The translations under genes and the position numbers were made by a program. Shown piece after piece: positions 23,341 to 35,803 of a stretch of 64,000 nucleotides of DNA. The notes under the pieces are model-generated. The model saw only the letters and a program-made list of their open reading frames with translations, had not been told where the DNA came from and ran no database searches. Origin of the DNA: Adineta vaga (lineage: Eukaryota > Rotifera); NCBI GenBank assembly GCA_021613535.1, contig CP075492.1, positions 19,344,001 through 19,408,000 on the forward strand, read 5' to 3'. Position 1 is the stretch's first letter. Every line of letters starts with the position of its first letter.

Positions 23341-23700
23341 AAAAACTGGGTCTACATTCTGAGGTATATCGTAAAACGCTCCCTAAAACTAAGCGAAACA
23401 GAGAACTAATTGATGATATTCTTGTTCAGTTTTTCAAGCTGCATTTTTCTATGGCAGTCAGACTAATTTTCTACCAGTAGTTGAGGAATAAAAGAAAAAA
23501 TAAAACTGAAAAACTGGGTCTACAGTTAGTATGTAATTAAAGCTTTTTGATCTTCTGACCTAATTATAAAAAGTTTATCACAACTATTTTTAGATAGTTT
23601 TCTGGTATTTTTTACGCTCTAGCTTTTACTGATTTTGACTTTTTTTAAAGAAATGCTCCTTGTTCCCTCTAGGATCATTTTAAACTGGGTCTACACGTTG
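23341..23700. repeat. AAACTGGGTCTACA repeats spaced about 170 nt
   Basis: The word ACTGGGTCTACA starts at 23345, 23513 and 23684 (spacing 168 and 171). The intervening sequence is not obviously conserved, so this may be a very old satellite or spaced protein-binding sites. ACTGAGTCTAAA, a close variant, lies within each arm of the palindrome that follows. Confidence 0.45.
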
Positions 23701-24036
23701 TCTGTAAATCTGTTTTCGTCAAATAGACTAGAAAAAATAAAAACAAAACTAAAAGTGAGTTACATGGATGGATAGAGAATTAAATTCTGCATAAAACGTG
23801 CTATTCGTCTTTTCTATTCTTCTCCTTTCGTTACTTCAAAATTTTCGTTTTCTATCGACGACTCATCGAAAAGAATGATTTTTCGGACTTGTCTCCGCTA
23901 TATCTCAGCCGGACAATGAGATATGGAGCTGAAAATTTCTGTGGTAGTGGGAAATACAGTAAGGAACGTGAGGAGAAAAAAAGATCTGAGATCGCACTAC
24001 AGGAACTAAAATTATAGGCGAAAAGGTTGAACAATT

Positions 24037-24577
24037 GTAAGGCGCGGGTAATGCAAAATTACAGCAGCTCTTCTTTTTCTTTTAAATTATTTTTTTACGC
24101 TGATCACGAAAATCACCTTATTTTTTTCTTTGACAAAGTCTTCATGTTGAAAAACCAAAAATACTGAAGACTTCTCAGAACTTCAGAAAAATCCTAGTTT
24201 TTAGAAATCATGTTTTTTTCCCTCACCAATTTACTTTTCGATCTTATCAATGTGATTTTCGAATTCCTCATGCAAAACTGAGTCTAAATATGTTCTTTAA
24301 AGAACATATTTAGACTCAGTTTTGCATGAGGAATTCGAAAATCACATTGATAAGATCGAAAAGTAAATTGGTGAGGGAAAAAAACATGATTTTCTAAAAA
24401 CTAGGATTTTTCTGAAGTTCTGAGAAGTCTTCAGTATTTTTGGTTTTTCAACATGAAGACTTTGTCAAATCGAAAAAATAAGGTGATTTTCGTGATCAGC
24501 GTAAAAAACTGAATGTAGACATCTATATTTAAAAGAAAAAGAAGAGCTGCTGTAATTTTGCATTACCCGCGCCTTAC
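24037..24577. repeat. large near-perfect palindrome (about 540 bp)
   Basis: Arms 24037-24298 and 24299-24577 are reverse complements, centred on TTCTTTAAAGAA with no spacer. Both outer ends read GTAAGGCGCGGGTAATGC. The arms differ by only a few changes and an insertion of about 15-20 nt in the right arm (around 24511-24530). It encodes no protein. It could extrude as a cruciform, or be a fold-back element or the product of a palindromic duplication. Confidence 0.85.
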
Positions 24578-26141
24578 ATAATATTCAATTTATTATATTT
24601 AAAAGTATTTCTATAATTGAAATAAAATATGAAGAATTTATTTTATTTTTATATCATAATTTTATAAATATTAAACAAATTTTTAAAATTCAATTAAGAT
24701 AATGTCTTTGTATTTTGTTGTTATACAAATGGATATTCATAATGTATATCAAAACTTGTTAAAATTATCTATTATAACAATATTATTTATTGTATTAATA
24801 TTGATTGTGAAATATATTATTCAAAATGATATTCTTTATGTGATACATTAGATCAATATTATATTAATGTAGTTAGATGTGATACAAATTCATTTTTATT
24901 TTAATTACAATTATATTTTTTAAGTTTTAAAATGATTTTTAAAAAAAAAAAAATAATTCTCTTGTTTTCTATTCTCTAATTTTGATGAAAACAATTGAAA
25001 AGGGCAAATATTATCTAGTTTTATTATTTTATATAGAAAAGTAGAAAAGATAATGTAATACTTAGAAAAGCAATCTAGAGAAACCGTTTTTTTATTGAAC
25101 AAAAACATTGCGAGTGGTACATTATATCTATCTCTAATGTCTTGTGTCTCAAATTTGAAAATTGTATTTGACTGACTTTCTATTTATCGATACTGTTTTA
25201 TGAAATAACTATTGTGAGTAAAAAAGTAAAACCAATCCTTTTTTTTTATCCATTCCAAATGGATACAAATAAGATTTTCTCCTTAATTATGAAAGATAAG
25301 TTTTTGTGAGATTGTGAACCTTCTTTTTAAATCGTCCATCATCATATTCTCATATATTATTATAAAGAGCATTGTTTATATTACAATAATCATCATTAAA
25401 CGTATTTTCGTATTATCTTCTGATTAAAACAAAATTATAAAAAGTAAAAGTCAATATTATTATCTGACATTAAAGTTGCAAGAGCATTTTTTTAAAGACG
25501 TTTCCTTTTTAGTTTTTCTTGTTCAATATACAAAACTTAAAACTTAATATGACTCTTGTCGACAAAAAAAAAGATTAACTATACTTTGGAAGAGATTAAG
25601 ATGATACACAAGTATAAGCAAACAGGGATGGACCACCAGAGAACAATTGGTGACAGTTACAACACTGTGGAAATAATTTCGTTTATATTATAATATGAGT
25701 CTACTTATAATAGTTGTATAACTTTGTTTTCATTAAGTTAAAATATTTTTTATCATAGAAATTTATTAAAATTTGTTTCCATACGAATATTCGGAATGCT
25801 ATCGTCTATCACTGTAAGCGAACGTATGTTATTCGTTCGTTATATTGAGGGTGAGGTATAGGTATATCTTCTTCACTCAAATCTACACTCACCACACTCA
25901 CACCCATCTATCATTATATTCTCGCTCTTACCTACAAGACTGTCTGTCTATTCGAATTGTTGTTTTATTAACGATCAAACTATAATTATCGAAGGTATAT
26001 TTTTTCTTTTACTTTTTTGATACATCAATATTATACCAGAAAATCTTTTGATCAAATTTTGTCGAAAAGAAGTGAATGTATGATGATTCATTAACGCGAA
26101 ATTGTTTTCACACATATAAAGCAAAATAAAAACAGAAGTTT
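24578..26141. other. very AT-rich spacer
   Basis: No gene. The first kilobase is extremely A/T-rich. A hairpin copy lies at 25845-25908. The end is the 3' region of the VIT/VWA gene. Confidence 0.6.
25845..25908. repeat. TGTGGG-type hairpin, degenerate
   Basis: TTGAGGGTGAGG faces CACACTCACACCCATC across a spacer of about 35 nt. Confidence 0.5.
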
Positions 26142-28741
26142 TTAAATTAATTGAGCACGAATGTATTCGATCAATTGCTTGAGTTCTGTTTGATTTCCAC
26201 CAAGTAATTCTAATAAACGTTTTTCAGCTTTATTTGATAGAGCTTGCCAAAGTGTTTTGCTAGACGCACAACGTTTCTCCAATATGACAATTGTTAATAT
26301 TGTTGTGACGATCAGGTATTGATTATTTTTTTCTACTTTATCTAGTAATGACGACGAGAAATCAGCGCAAGATTGGCTTGTTAATTTCATCACGTCGTCT
26401 TCTGTTAACTTCCACAATCCATCAAATTGTTGTCGTTCAATAAAGAATTCAACTAATTGCTGTTCATTTGTTGACCAATCAGCAACAGATTTTGGTTGCG
26501 ATTGATCGTTACTATAGGGTGTTGTATTTATTCTAGAGTTATCTCTTTTCCTAGCCAAAAAAGATGTAGCAAATTTGGCAAAAGGCTGAAAAAGAGAGCC
26601 AACGCCTATGCTACTTTTCTTTGCGCTCTTACCAAATGGTGCTGATACATAATCCAAACGTGTGGATTGCGTTTGTAAACGTTGATATATGGGTTCTGGC
26701 ATAATTGCTACTTCGTGTAGTTCCATATCAGCATTACTTTCACTGTTAGCATCGAATCGTTTCTCAACACCAATAAATGCTGTATATGGACAAAGAACAC
26801 CATATTTAATAGAAAGATCAATAAGGAGCTCTTTAGGTGTATTTTGAGATGGATTTTGAAGCTCACGGAGAACGGCTTTAGCTGCTAAACGTGTAATTGT
26901 TTGTGGATTATAGTTCGATATCGATTCTTGAATAGAAACTATACTGATGGGTTCGGAACGTTCTTTGCATGTTATTTCCACAGTGGTCGACTCGTCAAAA
27001 GGCATTGATTCGTCAAGTAAAGCATAGAATAGAATTCGATCACCAAAAAATATCGGTGATGCGTGTGCAGATACACTGTGCAAAACCGTTTGATTAGTCT
27101 TCCATTTAATAATTGTATTTGTCAGACTTGGCTGAAGAGCACGAGCAAGTTGTTCTGCAACATAAATATCGGCATTGGTATTTGGAGGAATGAAAATAAA
27201 ATGACCATTAGTCGCTCGAGCAAGACCTTTAACGAGAGCACGACTAGGCTATAATAAATAAAGAAAATATCGGGGTGCATATACCTGTATATCAGAAAAA
27301 AGTCAATCACTTACTGAATGACCGAGACCAAATGAAAAGATTCGTGTATATGCAGCCATTTCACTACAAAGGTTAGTCACCTGCGGAACATTTGATACTT
27401 GTCCATCGGTGAGTAGAAAAATTTGTCTCATACACCCTTCATTTGGTTTATTTTTCTGAAGCCAAACTAGTGGTTGAACTAATTCCGTTCCACCCATATT
27501 TGCTGACAGATTTCTGATCAATGATTCTGCTCGAGCCATTGTATTTTCATTGTATTCTACAGACGCATTTTTATTGAAGAGCGATGAAAAGTTAGTTCCA
27601 AAGCGAATGATATTGAATTTACAATTAATTGGGAGACTTTTCAGAAACAGCATCATTGCTTTGCGTGCTAGACCAATTTTATTATCGTCATCCATAGAAC
27701 CACTGCAATCAATTACGAAGAGAAACTCATTAGCCGCATTGTTCATGTTTTGTTGGCAATCCTGCTCATTCGGCATAAATGAAACCATTAGAGCACCTTT
27801 TTCGACAGCAGCAATCGTCCTTGTTTTCATTTGTGATAACTCAATGTCAATAATAATATCACGACTAGAATACATCATGAACTTTTTATCGAAAAAACGT
27901 TCTATCTTTTCTATTCAATAACATACTCTAATTGAACACTTTGTTGACTGAAGGAAACGAGAAAAGTTTCCGGATTGCTAATATCGATTTTGATTGGATG
28001 TGATGGAGATGATACGCCAACAACATTCTGATCTAATTTATCCACATGGCATTGAAATTCCATTGTGTAAGGTACTGAGTCAGCATATTGAACTTGAGTT
28101 CCACCTGGTGATGAAATACCTTTTTGTTCAGGAGAATAACGTTGTGCAATAGTTGTGGGAACAACAAAACGAATGAGTGGTTTTGCATTGCCGTGCAATA
28201 GATCAAGTTCACTCACATAACTGATGGTAATACGACATTGACTATTTGGTTTCAATCTAGAATAATGTTTTAAGGGAATAACTATGCAACAGATTCTGTA
28301 ACAAAATAACAATATAATACGTACGCTCCAACACTAACAACAAATACATCATTCGAAGCTTCGTCTTGTTCAAGTAAATACGCACCATGACCATGAGCAA
28401 GTGCTTGTGAATATTCTTCTTGTGCAATTTTCTTTTCTTTCAGTTCAGCGATGATTTCACGTTCGTCGTCAATATGAGCAACAAATGCATAGATTGCTGC
28501 ATTTTCTTCGACGGGAAAACTACAAATTTAAACAGATAATTTACAAAAAGAAAAACAATGATAAACTTCTTTTATACCAATAGACTGCTTCAACTGGTAC
28601 TAATTCATCATTTCGAAACAATTGCGTAATAGTGACATCAGCAGCAAATGAATGAATACGAGTATCGACAGAAACCTCTTTGAGAGGAATCAGTTTTTTT
28701 GAAACGTTTGAAGTTGATTCTTGCTGTTTAACATAAAGCAT
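26142..28741 (-). CDS. VIT and VWA domain protein (VWA5A-like)
   Basis: 788 residues from five exons on the complement with phase-matched short introns: 28578-28741, 28325-28519, 27923-28256, 27315-27881, 26142-27248. The VIT domain fills roughly residues 1-130 (EVSVDTRIHSFAADVTITQL; across the first splice VEAVYCFPVEE). The VWA domain lies at about 285-450, with the metal-binding MIDAS loop DCSGS at about 290, the threonine in MGGTEL and the aspartate in LLTDG. The C-terminal third includes LLIDLSIKYGVLCPYTAFIGV, conserved in VWA5A/inter-alpha-trypsin-like proteins, then a Ser/Gln-rich linker and a helical tail. No signal peptide, so probably cytoplasmic. VWA5A has been linked to adhesion and tumour suppression in mammals; the role here is unknown. 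All MIDAS residues are present and the gene looks intact. Confidence 0.9.
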
Positions 28742-29120
28742 AATTATTTTTCAATCTTTCGTCATGTAAAACTGAAAGCAAGTACACATTTATATAGGAC
28801 AGAGACGCAAATAAATTTACGATGAGTCATCAAAGCCGCTACGTATTAGAGAAAGAAATATTGATGCGTTACCAAGGACAAATTTACATACTTTGTTTGT
28901 GCAAGTTTTAATGAAGGAAAAAAAAAGTAACTCAGACAACCAAGTTTCTCGTCGCATTAGAAGAGAATGTATGAGTAAGTAAATATAATATGATAAAACT
29001 ATAAATATTACTTTTATAAGTCAGATTTCTTTATTTAACTGACAAGCAAATTTAATGAGTGTGATTATTTAGTCAAGAAATATTCTAAAGTGATTCATCC
29101 TCTTCTTGATTTGAATATTT

Positions 29121-29139
29121 TAGGGTGGGTGTGAATGTA
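29121..29139. repeat. TGTGGG-type half-hairpin
   Basis: TTTAGGGTGGGTGTGAATGT with no clear facing arm. Confidence 0.45.
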
Positions 29140-29564
29140 TATCTTCTTCTCTGTGATTTTTTCATCATCAAGAGATACAAAACGGATTCAACAGATGGAT
29201 AATACGAATAAGAAAGAATCAGTCAATGTTGTGTTTTGTGCGATACATAAGCACGTCCATTGCTAATAGATAGAAGAGTATTTCATTACATACATATAAG
29301 AAAAGAAGTATTCTTCGATCTTTTCTATTCATAGTTATAGTGATGTGATGATTGAAACATATATCTTTTTTGTTCTGTATAGTCAATAGCGAAGTAATGA
29401 AGTATTGTGTATAATATTATTTTATATGATCGTAATGTGTTTCTATATGTGTATTGTATCAATTGTAGAAGAGAAATTCGTTCTCATCCTGATTGCATGC
29501 GTTAAATTCAGCTATCGAGCTCAAAAATATGTTTTTCTGCATCGCGACTAATAGATGGAGAGGG

Positions 29565-29606
29565 GAGTGGCGCTCACCCCCATCGCCCCCCTAAATCCGC
29601 CACTGG
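29565..29606 (-). repeat. solitary hAT-like terminal repeat
   Basis: On the complement the block begins CAGTGGCGGATTTAGGGGGG, the kind of terminus seen on animal hAT elements, and continues into a GC-rich segment with GAGCGCCACTCCCC. I cannot find the partner end or a target duplication nearby. Confidence 0.4.
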
Positions 29607-32043
29607 GTAAAGCAGTAATGTACAGAAACTTTTGAAATTTCACATTTGCTAGACATGTAATCGTTGTATTGTTATAATCAGTTATTATTTCTTCATAACC
29701 AAGATATTTTCCTTTAAATATTATATTATATTATATTGATAAAATAGAAGTATAGCTGATCGAAACATTGCACGACAATGAATTGTTCACATAGTGTTTG
29801 ATTATCCATCGAGTTGTTGAGGAAAGAATCCAAGTAAATTATAATTACAAGGACTAATTGGTCAAATTAAATGCTATCGTTGTTGTCGTATTGAATTTTC
29901 ATATTAAAGAGAATAAAACGAGTTGTAAATACACGAAATTTCGCATTGTCTAGCTGTATTGTTAAGTAAAATGAAAAGACATCATTCAATACAAGCAAAC
30001 AAAATTATTTCCAAATTTAGTTTCGTTCATTCTTTTCTTCTAAACCAAAGAATAATCATCTAGTTAAGAAAAATCCATTGTATTGAAAATACAATTTTGA
30101 AATTTAGAAAATATAAATATATGTATATATATATATATAAACTGTAGTTTTTATTACCTTTTATAGCAGAATTATATCGAATTGAAATATTTATTGAACA
30201 TATAAATTGTTTTTTTTACTTAATCGAACATTCATATATCATATATATAAATAGTATTGAAAGGAAGCGATTTGGTTTTTTTCCTTTAACCATATTTACT
30301 TAAACCCTATCAATGCGTTCGTTTTCTCTCACAATTTATCATACCGATAATAATCGAATTAGTTTACTCAGTCTTCATATTTTCTTGTGTTTTATGTAAA
30401 TACGAAAAAATCTTCTAGTTCGATTAGGTTCAAAATCGAATTTTTTCCAAGTATCATTAGTTTATTTTTAATAAAATGACAGATCGAAATCCAAAATTTA
30501 GAGATAAAACTCAAGTCTAATCCTCAAGATTTTCTTTTATTATGTTTTTCTCAAATGAGTTGTTTGATTATTTAGGATCATCAAAATCAAATGATTTTCG
30601 TTAGTATTTTGATATATTCTATATACGATGTTGATAGTACGCGAACTCTTGAGTTGATTTATGCAATATATAATAAGAAAAAGAAAAACAACCATTGGAT
30701 ATGTAGTGATAATTTGGCCTAGAATAAATAAGAAACATCATTCTACTGACAATTATTTGTACTTTTTAAAGTATATAGATAATCCTTGATTTTCTTATTT
30801 ATTATCTCTCGTTCTTCATTCTTATAATATTTTTATGAATAGAATGAAAACGAAATATTCAGATACGAATATATACATTTCTGTTATAAAGACAAAAATC
30901 AGAGACACAAAAAAAAGGAAGAAAAGAAAAGGACGATTTGTAATCACGTGTATGTTAAACGTTTAAGTGTATGTTATATAGAAGATATTTATGATTTCAT
31001 TTTATATGTATTATTGAGATTATTCATGAGAATGAACAAGTGAAAGTTATCAATCAATTTTTATTTGTAAAATAATACACATTTGGAATTCTCAAAATGT
31101 TTGAAATAGAAATAAGGAAGTATAATTTTCGTTATAGTACAGATATAGAATCTAACACTTTTTTAAACATTGAAATAATCTGAATTTTGCAATAGAAATA
31201 CTATCATATTGTTAGCAGATATATGATTTTTTTTTATATGTCTATTTATAATTACTAATGTGTATTTCATTGTTTTAAAATGATATATTAGTAAAAGATA
31301 TTTGGTGTATATGAACACAAACTATTCTCTAAAGAATTATTCTGGGTATATCAATGTCATACATATTAGAAAAACAAAACGGAGACAAGATATTTAAAAA
31401 GTATCTTAATTTATCTTTTAGAGTTCTTTTACTAAAAATTGTTTATTGAAATTGTTGAATGTTATGTTATAAATTAGATGAATAGATTTTTTGGATTATT
31501 TCTATAATATTTGAAATATAAGAATATTCTTTACAACATCAATTATCTAATTTTCTTATAAAGAATTCCTAAATTCTACTCCTTTCTCAAGAAAAATATT
31601 TTGGAATATATTTCGTTATCCAATAATAAAATTTGATTTAATTAAAACGATCAATATAAAATAACGAATGGATTAGATTTCTTTTCTCTTTTAAATGTTT
31701 GTATAAAACAAATATATAGATTCCAATATCTTCACTCTCAATTCATCATTTTCTACTCTTTAACAAATAATAAACATTAATTTAATCATGAAAACATTTC
31801 TAAGAAAAAATATTTAAATAAAAACTATCTGATTTTTATCAATGTTAGAAAAATGAAATATTTTTTTATTAAAGTACTCGATTCAAATACAAATATCACA
31901 TTACCTTTATTATGATTAGTTTATCTATTGGAAAATAAAAAGAAAAGTTTTTATATAAATATAATTGATGATCGATTATTGCAAAATAAGAAGAAAAAAA
32001 AGAAAGCATTTTTGTATTGTCTCTTTTGATTTTAAATAGAGAA

Positions 32044-32435
32044 ATGTCTATCGAATCATCGAATATTCCAACAATATTAATAAATGATAATGAAATGAAA
32101 GATTTATTAAAATACTTTTATAAAAATGAATTATTATTAAAAGAAAATGGTTTAATTAAATTAATTCTACTGTCAAATTTTAAAAATATATTTTAAAAAA
32201 AAATTCGATAAATATTTCATTATGTTCAACAATTCAACAAATAAAACAAATTCAATTTGATTTTCATCGATTACCTTATCAATCATTTTTTAAATTATCT
32301 GGTAAACATTTTTGTAATCAATATTCATCAACATTAATAAAAGCGCATGAACCTATTGGAATATTTCCTTTATCTTCAAATAAACAAAATCTTTGCCAAT
32401 TCAATTATCATCATGAAGGTGGTATTCGTTATTGA
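32044..32435 (+). pseudogene. decayed coding remnant, JmjC-like motif
   Basis: An ATG at 32044 opens a 49-codon frame (MSIESSNIPTILINDN). After a stop and frame change, a second stretch reads KHFCNQYSSTLIKAHEPIG and CQFNYHHEGGIRY then a stop where Trp would fit, followed by YII. The last motif resembles the strand of JmjC oxygenases that reads INY.HxG..K.WYxIP. Several stops and shifts make it a pseudogene. The family assignment is weak. Confidence 0.3.
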
Positions 32436-33314
32436 TATATTATTTCATCTGAAGAAAGAATAAAATTTGAAAATATATTCAGGGTGGATGTGAATGTGCA
32501 TGAAGACTGAACATCTACACTCTAACACGAGAATACATTTCATTTTGTATACTTTATTAAGAATCAAAAAACTATAAAAAAAATAGGTAAGTAGAAATAA
32601 GCGATAAAAAATCAAATAAGTTGGAAACTTAAAAGAAAAAGTAGGTGCTATTAGAATCCCTCGGATTAATGCGCGTCTGTCAGCTTCAAAGCTGTTATCT
32701 TCAGAGTCTTCTTCTAGTGTTCGTGCTTGAGAGCATACTGCCAAGAAGCAGCAAATATCAGCAAAATATACAAACATTTTGTTGGTATGCATTGCAATGT
32801 TTTGTTAGCGACTGGATAAGATTGGTAGTTGTGTCAGAGTAAATTATGTTTTTGATTTTACGTTGCTGTTTTATCTTATTTATAGCCAATGATCGAAAGA
32901 GAAAGAGAAAAATCTAGAAGAAAAAAATAAGCAACATATACTAGGATTGTGTCGCTTTAATATTTGTTGATTTGTTAGAGAAGTATCTAAAAATACATAA
33001 TCGTCCGATACTAAAGCCTGAAAAATACCATTTTTTTCTCTCAACTCACTAGGATATGTTTGCTTATCCTCACAAGTGTGCTCATTCATGCTTATAACTG
33101 TCTTAGAAGAAAAAAATGATGGTTAATATCGTTAGCAATGTAGTATGTGTTTTGAAGGTAAATCCTCTAATTAAGAAAAAAGACAAATCATTTAAAATCT
33201 ATCAACTCGTTTATTTGATATATACATGGCTTTCATTTCCAGATCCAAAGCAAAACATAAACAATTTTTATCATTTTTCAGCAATTCTGTGATGAACTTA
33301 AACATAGTTAAAAA
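32436..33314. other. gene-poor region with hairpin
   Basis: Hairpin at 32480-32528. A minus-strand open frame at 32645-32792 has a secretory look (FADICCFLAVCSQARTLEEDS) but no clean gene structure, so I leave it uncalled. Confidence 0.45.
32480..32528. repeat. TGTGGG-type hairpin, degenerate
   Basis: TTCAGGGTGGATGTGAATG faces CATCTACACTCTAACACG. Confidence 0.45.
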
Positions 33315-34260
33315 GAAATGCGGAAACTTCTGATTTTATCCGAGAGTTATATTTACTGTAAAAAGTGTATGAGAGAGGCGAATCATTCTAAAATGTCTAC
33401 GCAACAAAATTACCATGAGAAATTTTTCGATGAGCAAGATTTCCGATGACTTATTTTTGAATGAATTTTTGTGTTTGAATTTATTGGAACAAGGGTCAAA
33501 TGCAACCTCACGAATCTATCAGAGATCTATGATAGATAAGCACATCAGCGTTTTCATAATAGATCATCAATATCAAAAAATATGGATATCAGGTTTTTCC
33601 CTTTTGATAGTCCTTCTGATGACTAGCTACAAAGCTAAGCATTTGGAAATAGGGGTGGGACATTTACGTTTATTTAAAATAAACGTAAACGGTTTTCGTT
33701 AACGTTAATAATAACGGTTAACGGATTGAACAGAAACCGTTAACCATTAATATTAACGTTAACTCAACCCATTAATCGTTAATATTAACGTTAACGAAAA
33801 CCGTTTACGTTAATAATAACGGTTAACGGTTTCTGTTGAATCCGTTAACCGTTAATATAAACGTTAACGGAATTCGTTAATTAACGGGCGTTAAGTTAAA
33901 TGGTCCACCCCTATTTGGAAACCTCTCAAACTGCAGGTTATCTGAGACGTATCTAGGCAATTTGGTGTTAGAAACTGAGTTGATTCATATATTTTAGAAA
34001 TAATTTTTAGAAAAAATATGTTTTTCAAAAAAACCCAGCATACCCCCCCTCAGAGATGGTCAAGCAAATAATGACATACTTTTGATAACTCAGTCATTTA
34101 TTGAGAGATCATTCTCATTTTCAAACTCGACCGAGATATTGATGAGACAATTATGTGGACAAAGTATCAGTTCAATCGAATGTAGTTATGAAGAGTTACC
34201 GTATAAACGGACGGACACACAGACCGATTATAGTAGTGTACTCATTTTTTGAGTACACTA
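33315..34260. repeat. dispersed element, copy 2 (with MITE inside)
   Basis: Left end AAATGCGGAAACTTCTGATTT and right end TAGTAGTGTACTCA...TGAGTACACTA match the element at 13328-14925. The right 200 nt (ctcagagatggtc on; aaactcgaccgagatattgatgag; ggacggacacacagaccgat) aligns well with 14700-14921. The copy is interrupted at 33642-33921 by a MITE. No transposase visible. Confidence 0.6.
33650..33913. mobile_element. hAT-type MITE made of GTTAACG palindromes
   Basis: 264 bp. Termini TAGGGGTGGGACATTT and, reversed, TAGGGGTGGACCATTT. Flanked by an exact 8-bp direct repeat TTTGGAAA (33642-33649 and 33914-33921), the size made by hAT transposases. The interior is almost wholly built from GTTAACG/CGTTAAC words with ATTAATATTAACG and AACGGTTTCTG blocks in both orientations, giving nested palindromes. 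No coding capacity. It sits inside dispersed element copy 2, so it inserted later. Confidence 0.85.
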
Positions 34261-34649
34261 GAAACCATTTGTATAAACGTTGTTGATTGGATTATTTTTT
34301 TTTCACAATCAAAATTATTCAAAAAATATTGTGACATGTAATACATGATACAAAGAATGATCAATAGTACAATAAAAGACTATAGTTTGTTTTTTCTTTT
34401 TTGTAGAAACGTTGATTATCACAGAAAATGGCTCTCTCTACTGGACAGATAAAGTATAATCGAACTTTTCATTATTTTCTTTGAACAAATTTTTAGTTTG
34501 AGTTCAAAATAAATTAATTACTTTTTTTAATGATGTTTTCTCTAGTTTATAAGACGATTTGACGTTAATAAAGATATTTAGAATTATAAATACAGAAAAT
34601 AAGTCATTTATTTCTCATTCTCTCCAAACAAAAGTCAGAAAAAGAACCG
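34261..34649. other. AT-rich spacer
   Basis: Nothing recognised. Confidence 0.5.
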
Positions 34650-35024
34650 ATGATTTGCAAACAGTATTATACTTGTCTAAAAAATGTAAATATATTTTCA
34701 AAAGAAAAATCATTACCATTATTCAATGATGAAATTCTTGCAACACGAATTTTTCTAATTCTTTTCATAATTTTAAATTTAACTTTATTATTCTTCAATA
34801 TACTTCATTAGATTTTCATCTAATGGCAATGTCTCAATTTCAATTTTTATCATATTTATATTGAATTAATATCTCAAATAATAAATGATGTTTTAAGAAA
34901 ATATTTTCTTGAAAATTTTTCTAGTCATCGAGCATTATCAGAACAAAATTTTGATATAAAAATGGATGATATAATTGATGAATTTAAATCTAAAGTATTA
35001 TTTATAATTCAATATATCGAATAA
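34650..35024 (+). pseudogene. membrane-protein remnant, unrecognised
   Basis: The frame from the ATG at 34650 gives a short basic N-terminus followed by DEILATRIFLILFIILNLTL, one predicted transmembrane helix, and stops at 34811. A second open stretch to about 35024 reads LRKYFLENFSSHRALSEQNF then DDIIDEFKSKVLF. Together they look like pieces of one single-pass membrane protein. I do not recognise a named family. Confidence 0.3.
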
Positions 35025-35801
35025 TTTATTTCGATAATTTTATTTCAAAAATCAATTGATATCAATATTTTGATTAAATGTTTTAGTTCTTTATGATACA
35101 TTTTATTTTAATAATTTATATCTTAATACAATCTTTCTTATCAATCGTTTCGATATAATTCCAATAATAGACTGTTTTTTGTTATTGTTATTAATCAAAT
35201 ACTTATAATTGAGGAAAAAAAATCAAATTATTTCTATTTTACTTTTATATCAATAACTCCATCCTTATTTATTATTCCTGGAATGAAAGATGGATGTTTT
35301 CCATGAAATTGCATCGACATTAGAATGTTTCTATAGTCGATCTTATTCGAAACGTATTCAAAAATTTTCATTATTTGATTTAGTAAAATTAAATTAAAAA
35401 AATCAAAATTTTCAAAAAATATAATAATTGAAATAATGTTTAAAGAATTCTTTCGTTCGTTTTTATAATATTTGTACACATCTTACATGTTTTTATACAA
35501 ACGAACAACATCCATCAATTACTCATGTCATTGGAGTATTTCTTGGTGTTTTTTAATCGATTAATACTGACTATTCATTTAATTCTATCAAAATTCATAA
35601 AATTTCTTTGTTTTTTCTTCCAAAAAAAGAATGCAATCATGAAATAATTGAAAGATATTTCTATAAAAATCACAAAAATTGATTTATATATATATTCTTC
35701 AAAAATTTCAAAATCGAATTTTCTCATCGACGACAATTGAAATCTATTCTACATGTATCTATTTTATATTACTTATTATTATTCGATTTATTCTTAGTAT
35801 T
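35025..35801. other. AT-rich region with coding-like scraps
   Basis: Short coding-like pieces occur (plus strand HPSITHVIGVFLGVF near 35510; minus strand HGKHPSFIPGIINKDG near 35250-35310) but no gene structure. Ends at the pogo-like transposon. Confidence 0.4.
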
Positions 35802-35803
35802 TA

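Larger units (their letters stand above)
28742..32043. other. long gene-poor AT-rich region
   Basis: No gene supported in about 3.3 kb. Contains a single TGTGGG-type arm at 29121-29139 and, at 29565-29606, a transposon-end-like sequence (see separate entry). AT-dinucleotide tracts occur near 30120-30140. Confidence 0.6.

Noticed and set aside
33650-33913. CRISPR-like regular repeats
   Set aside because: Repeats are palindromic words without unique spacers, in a eukaryotic context, with transposon ends and a target duplication.
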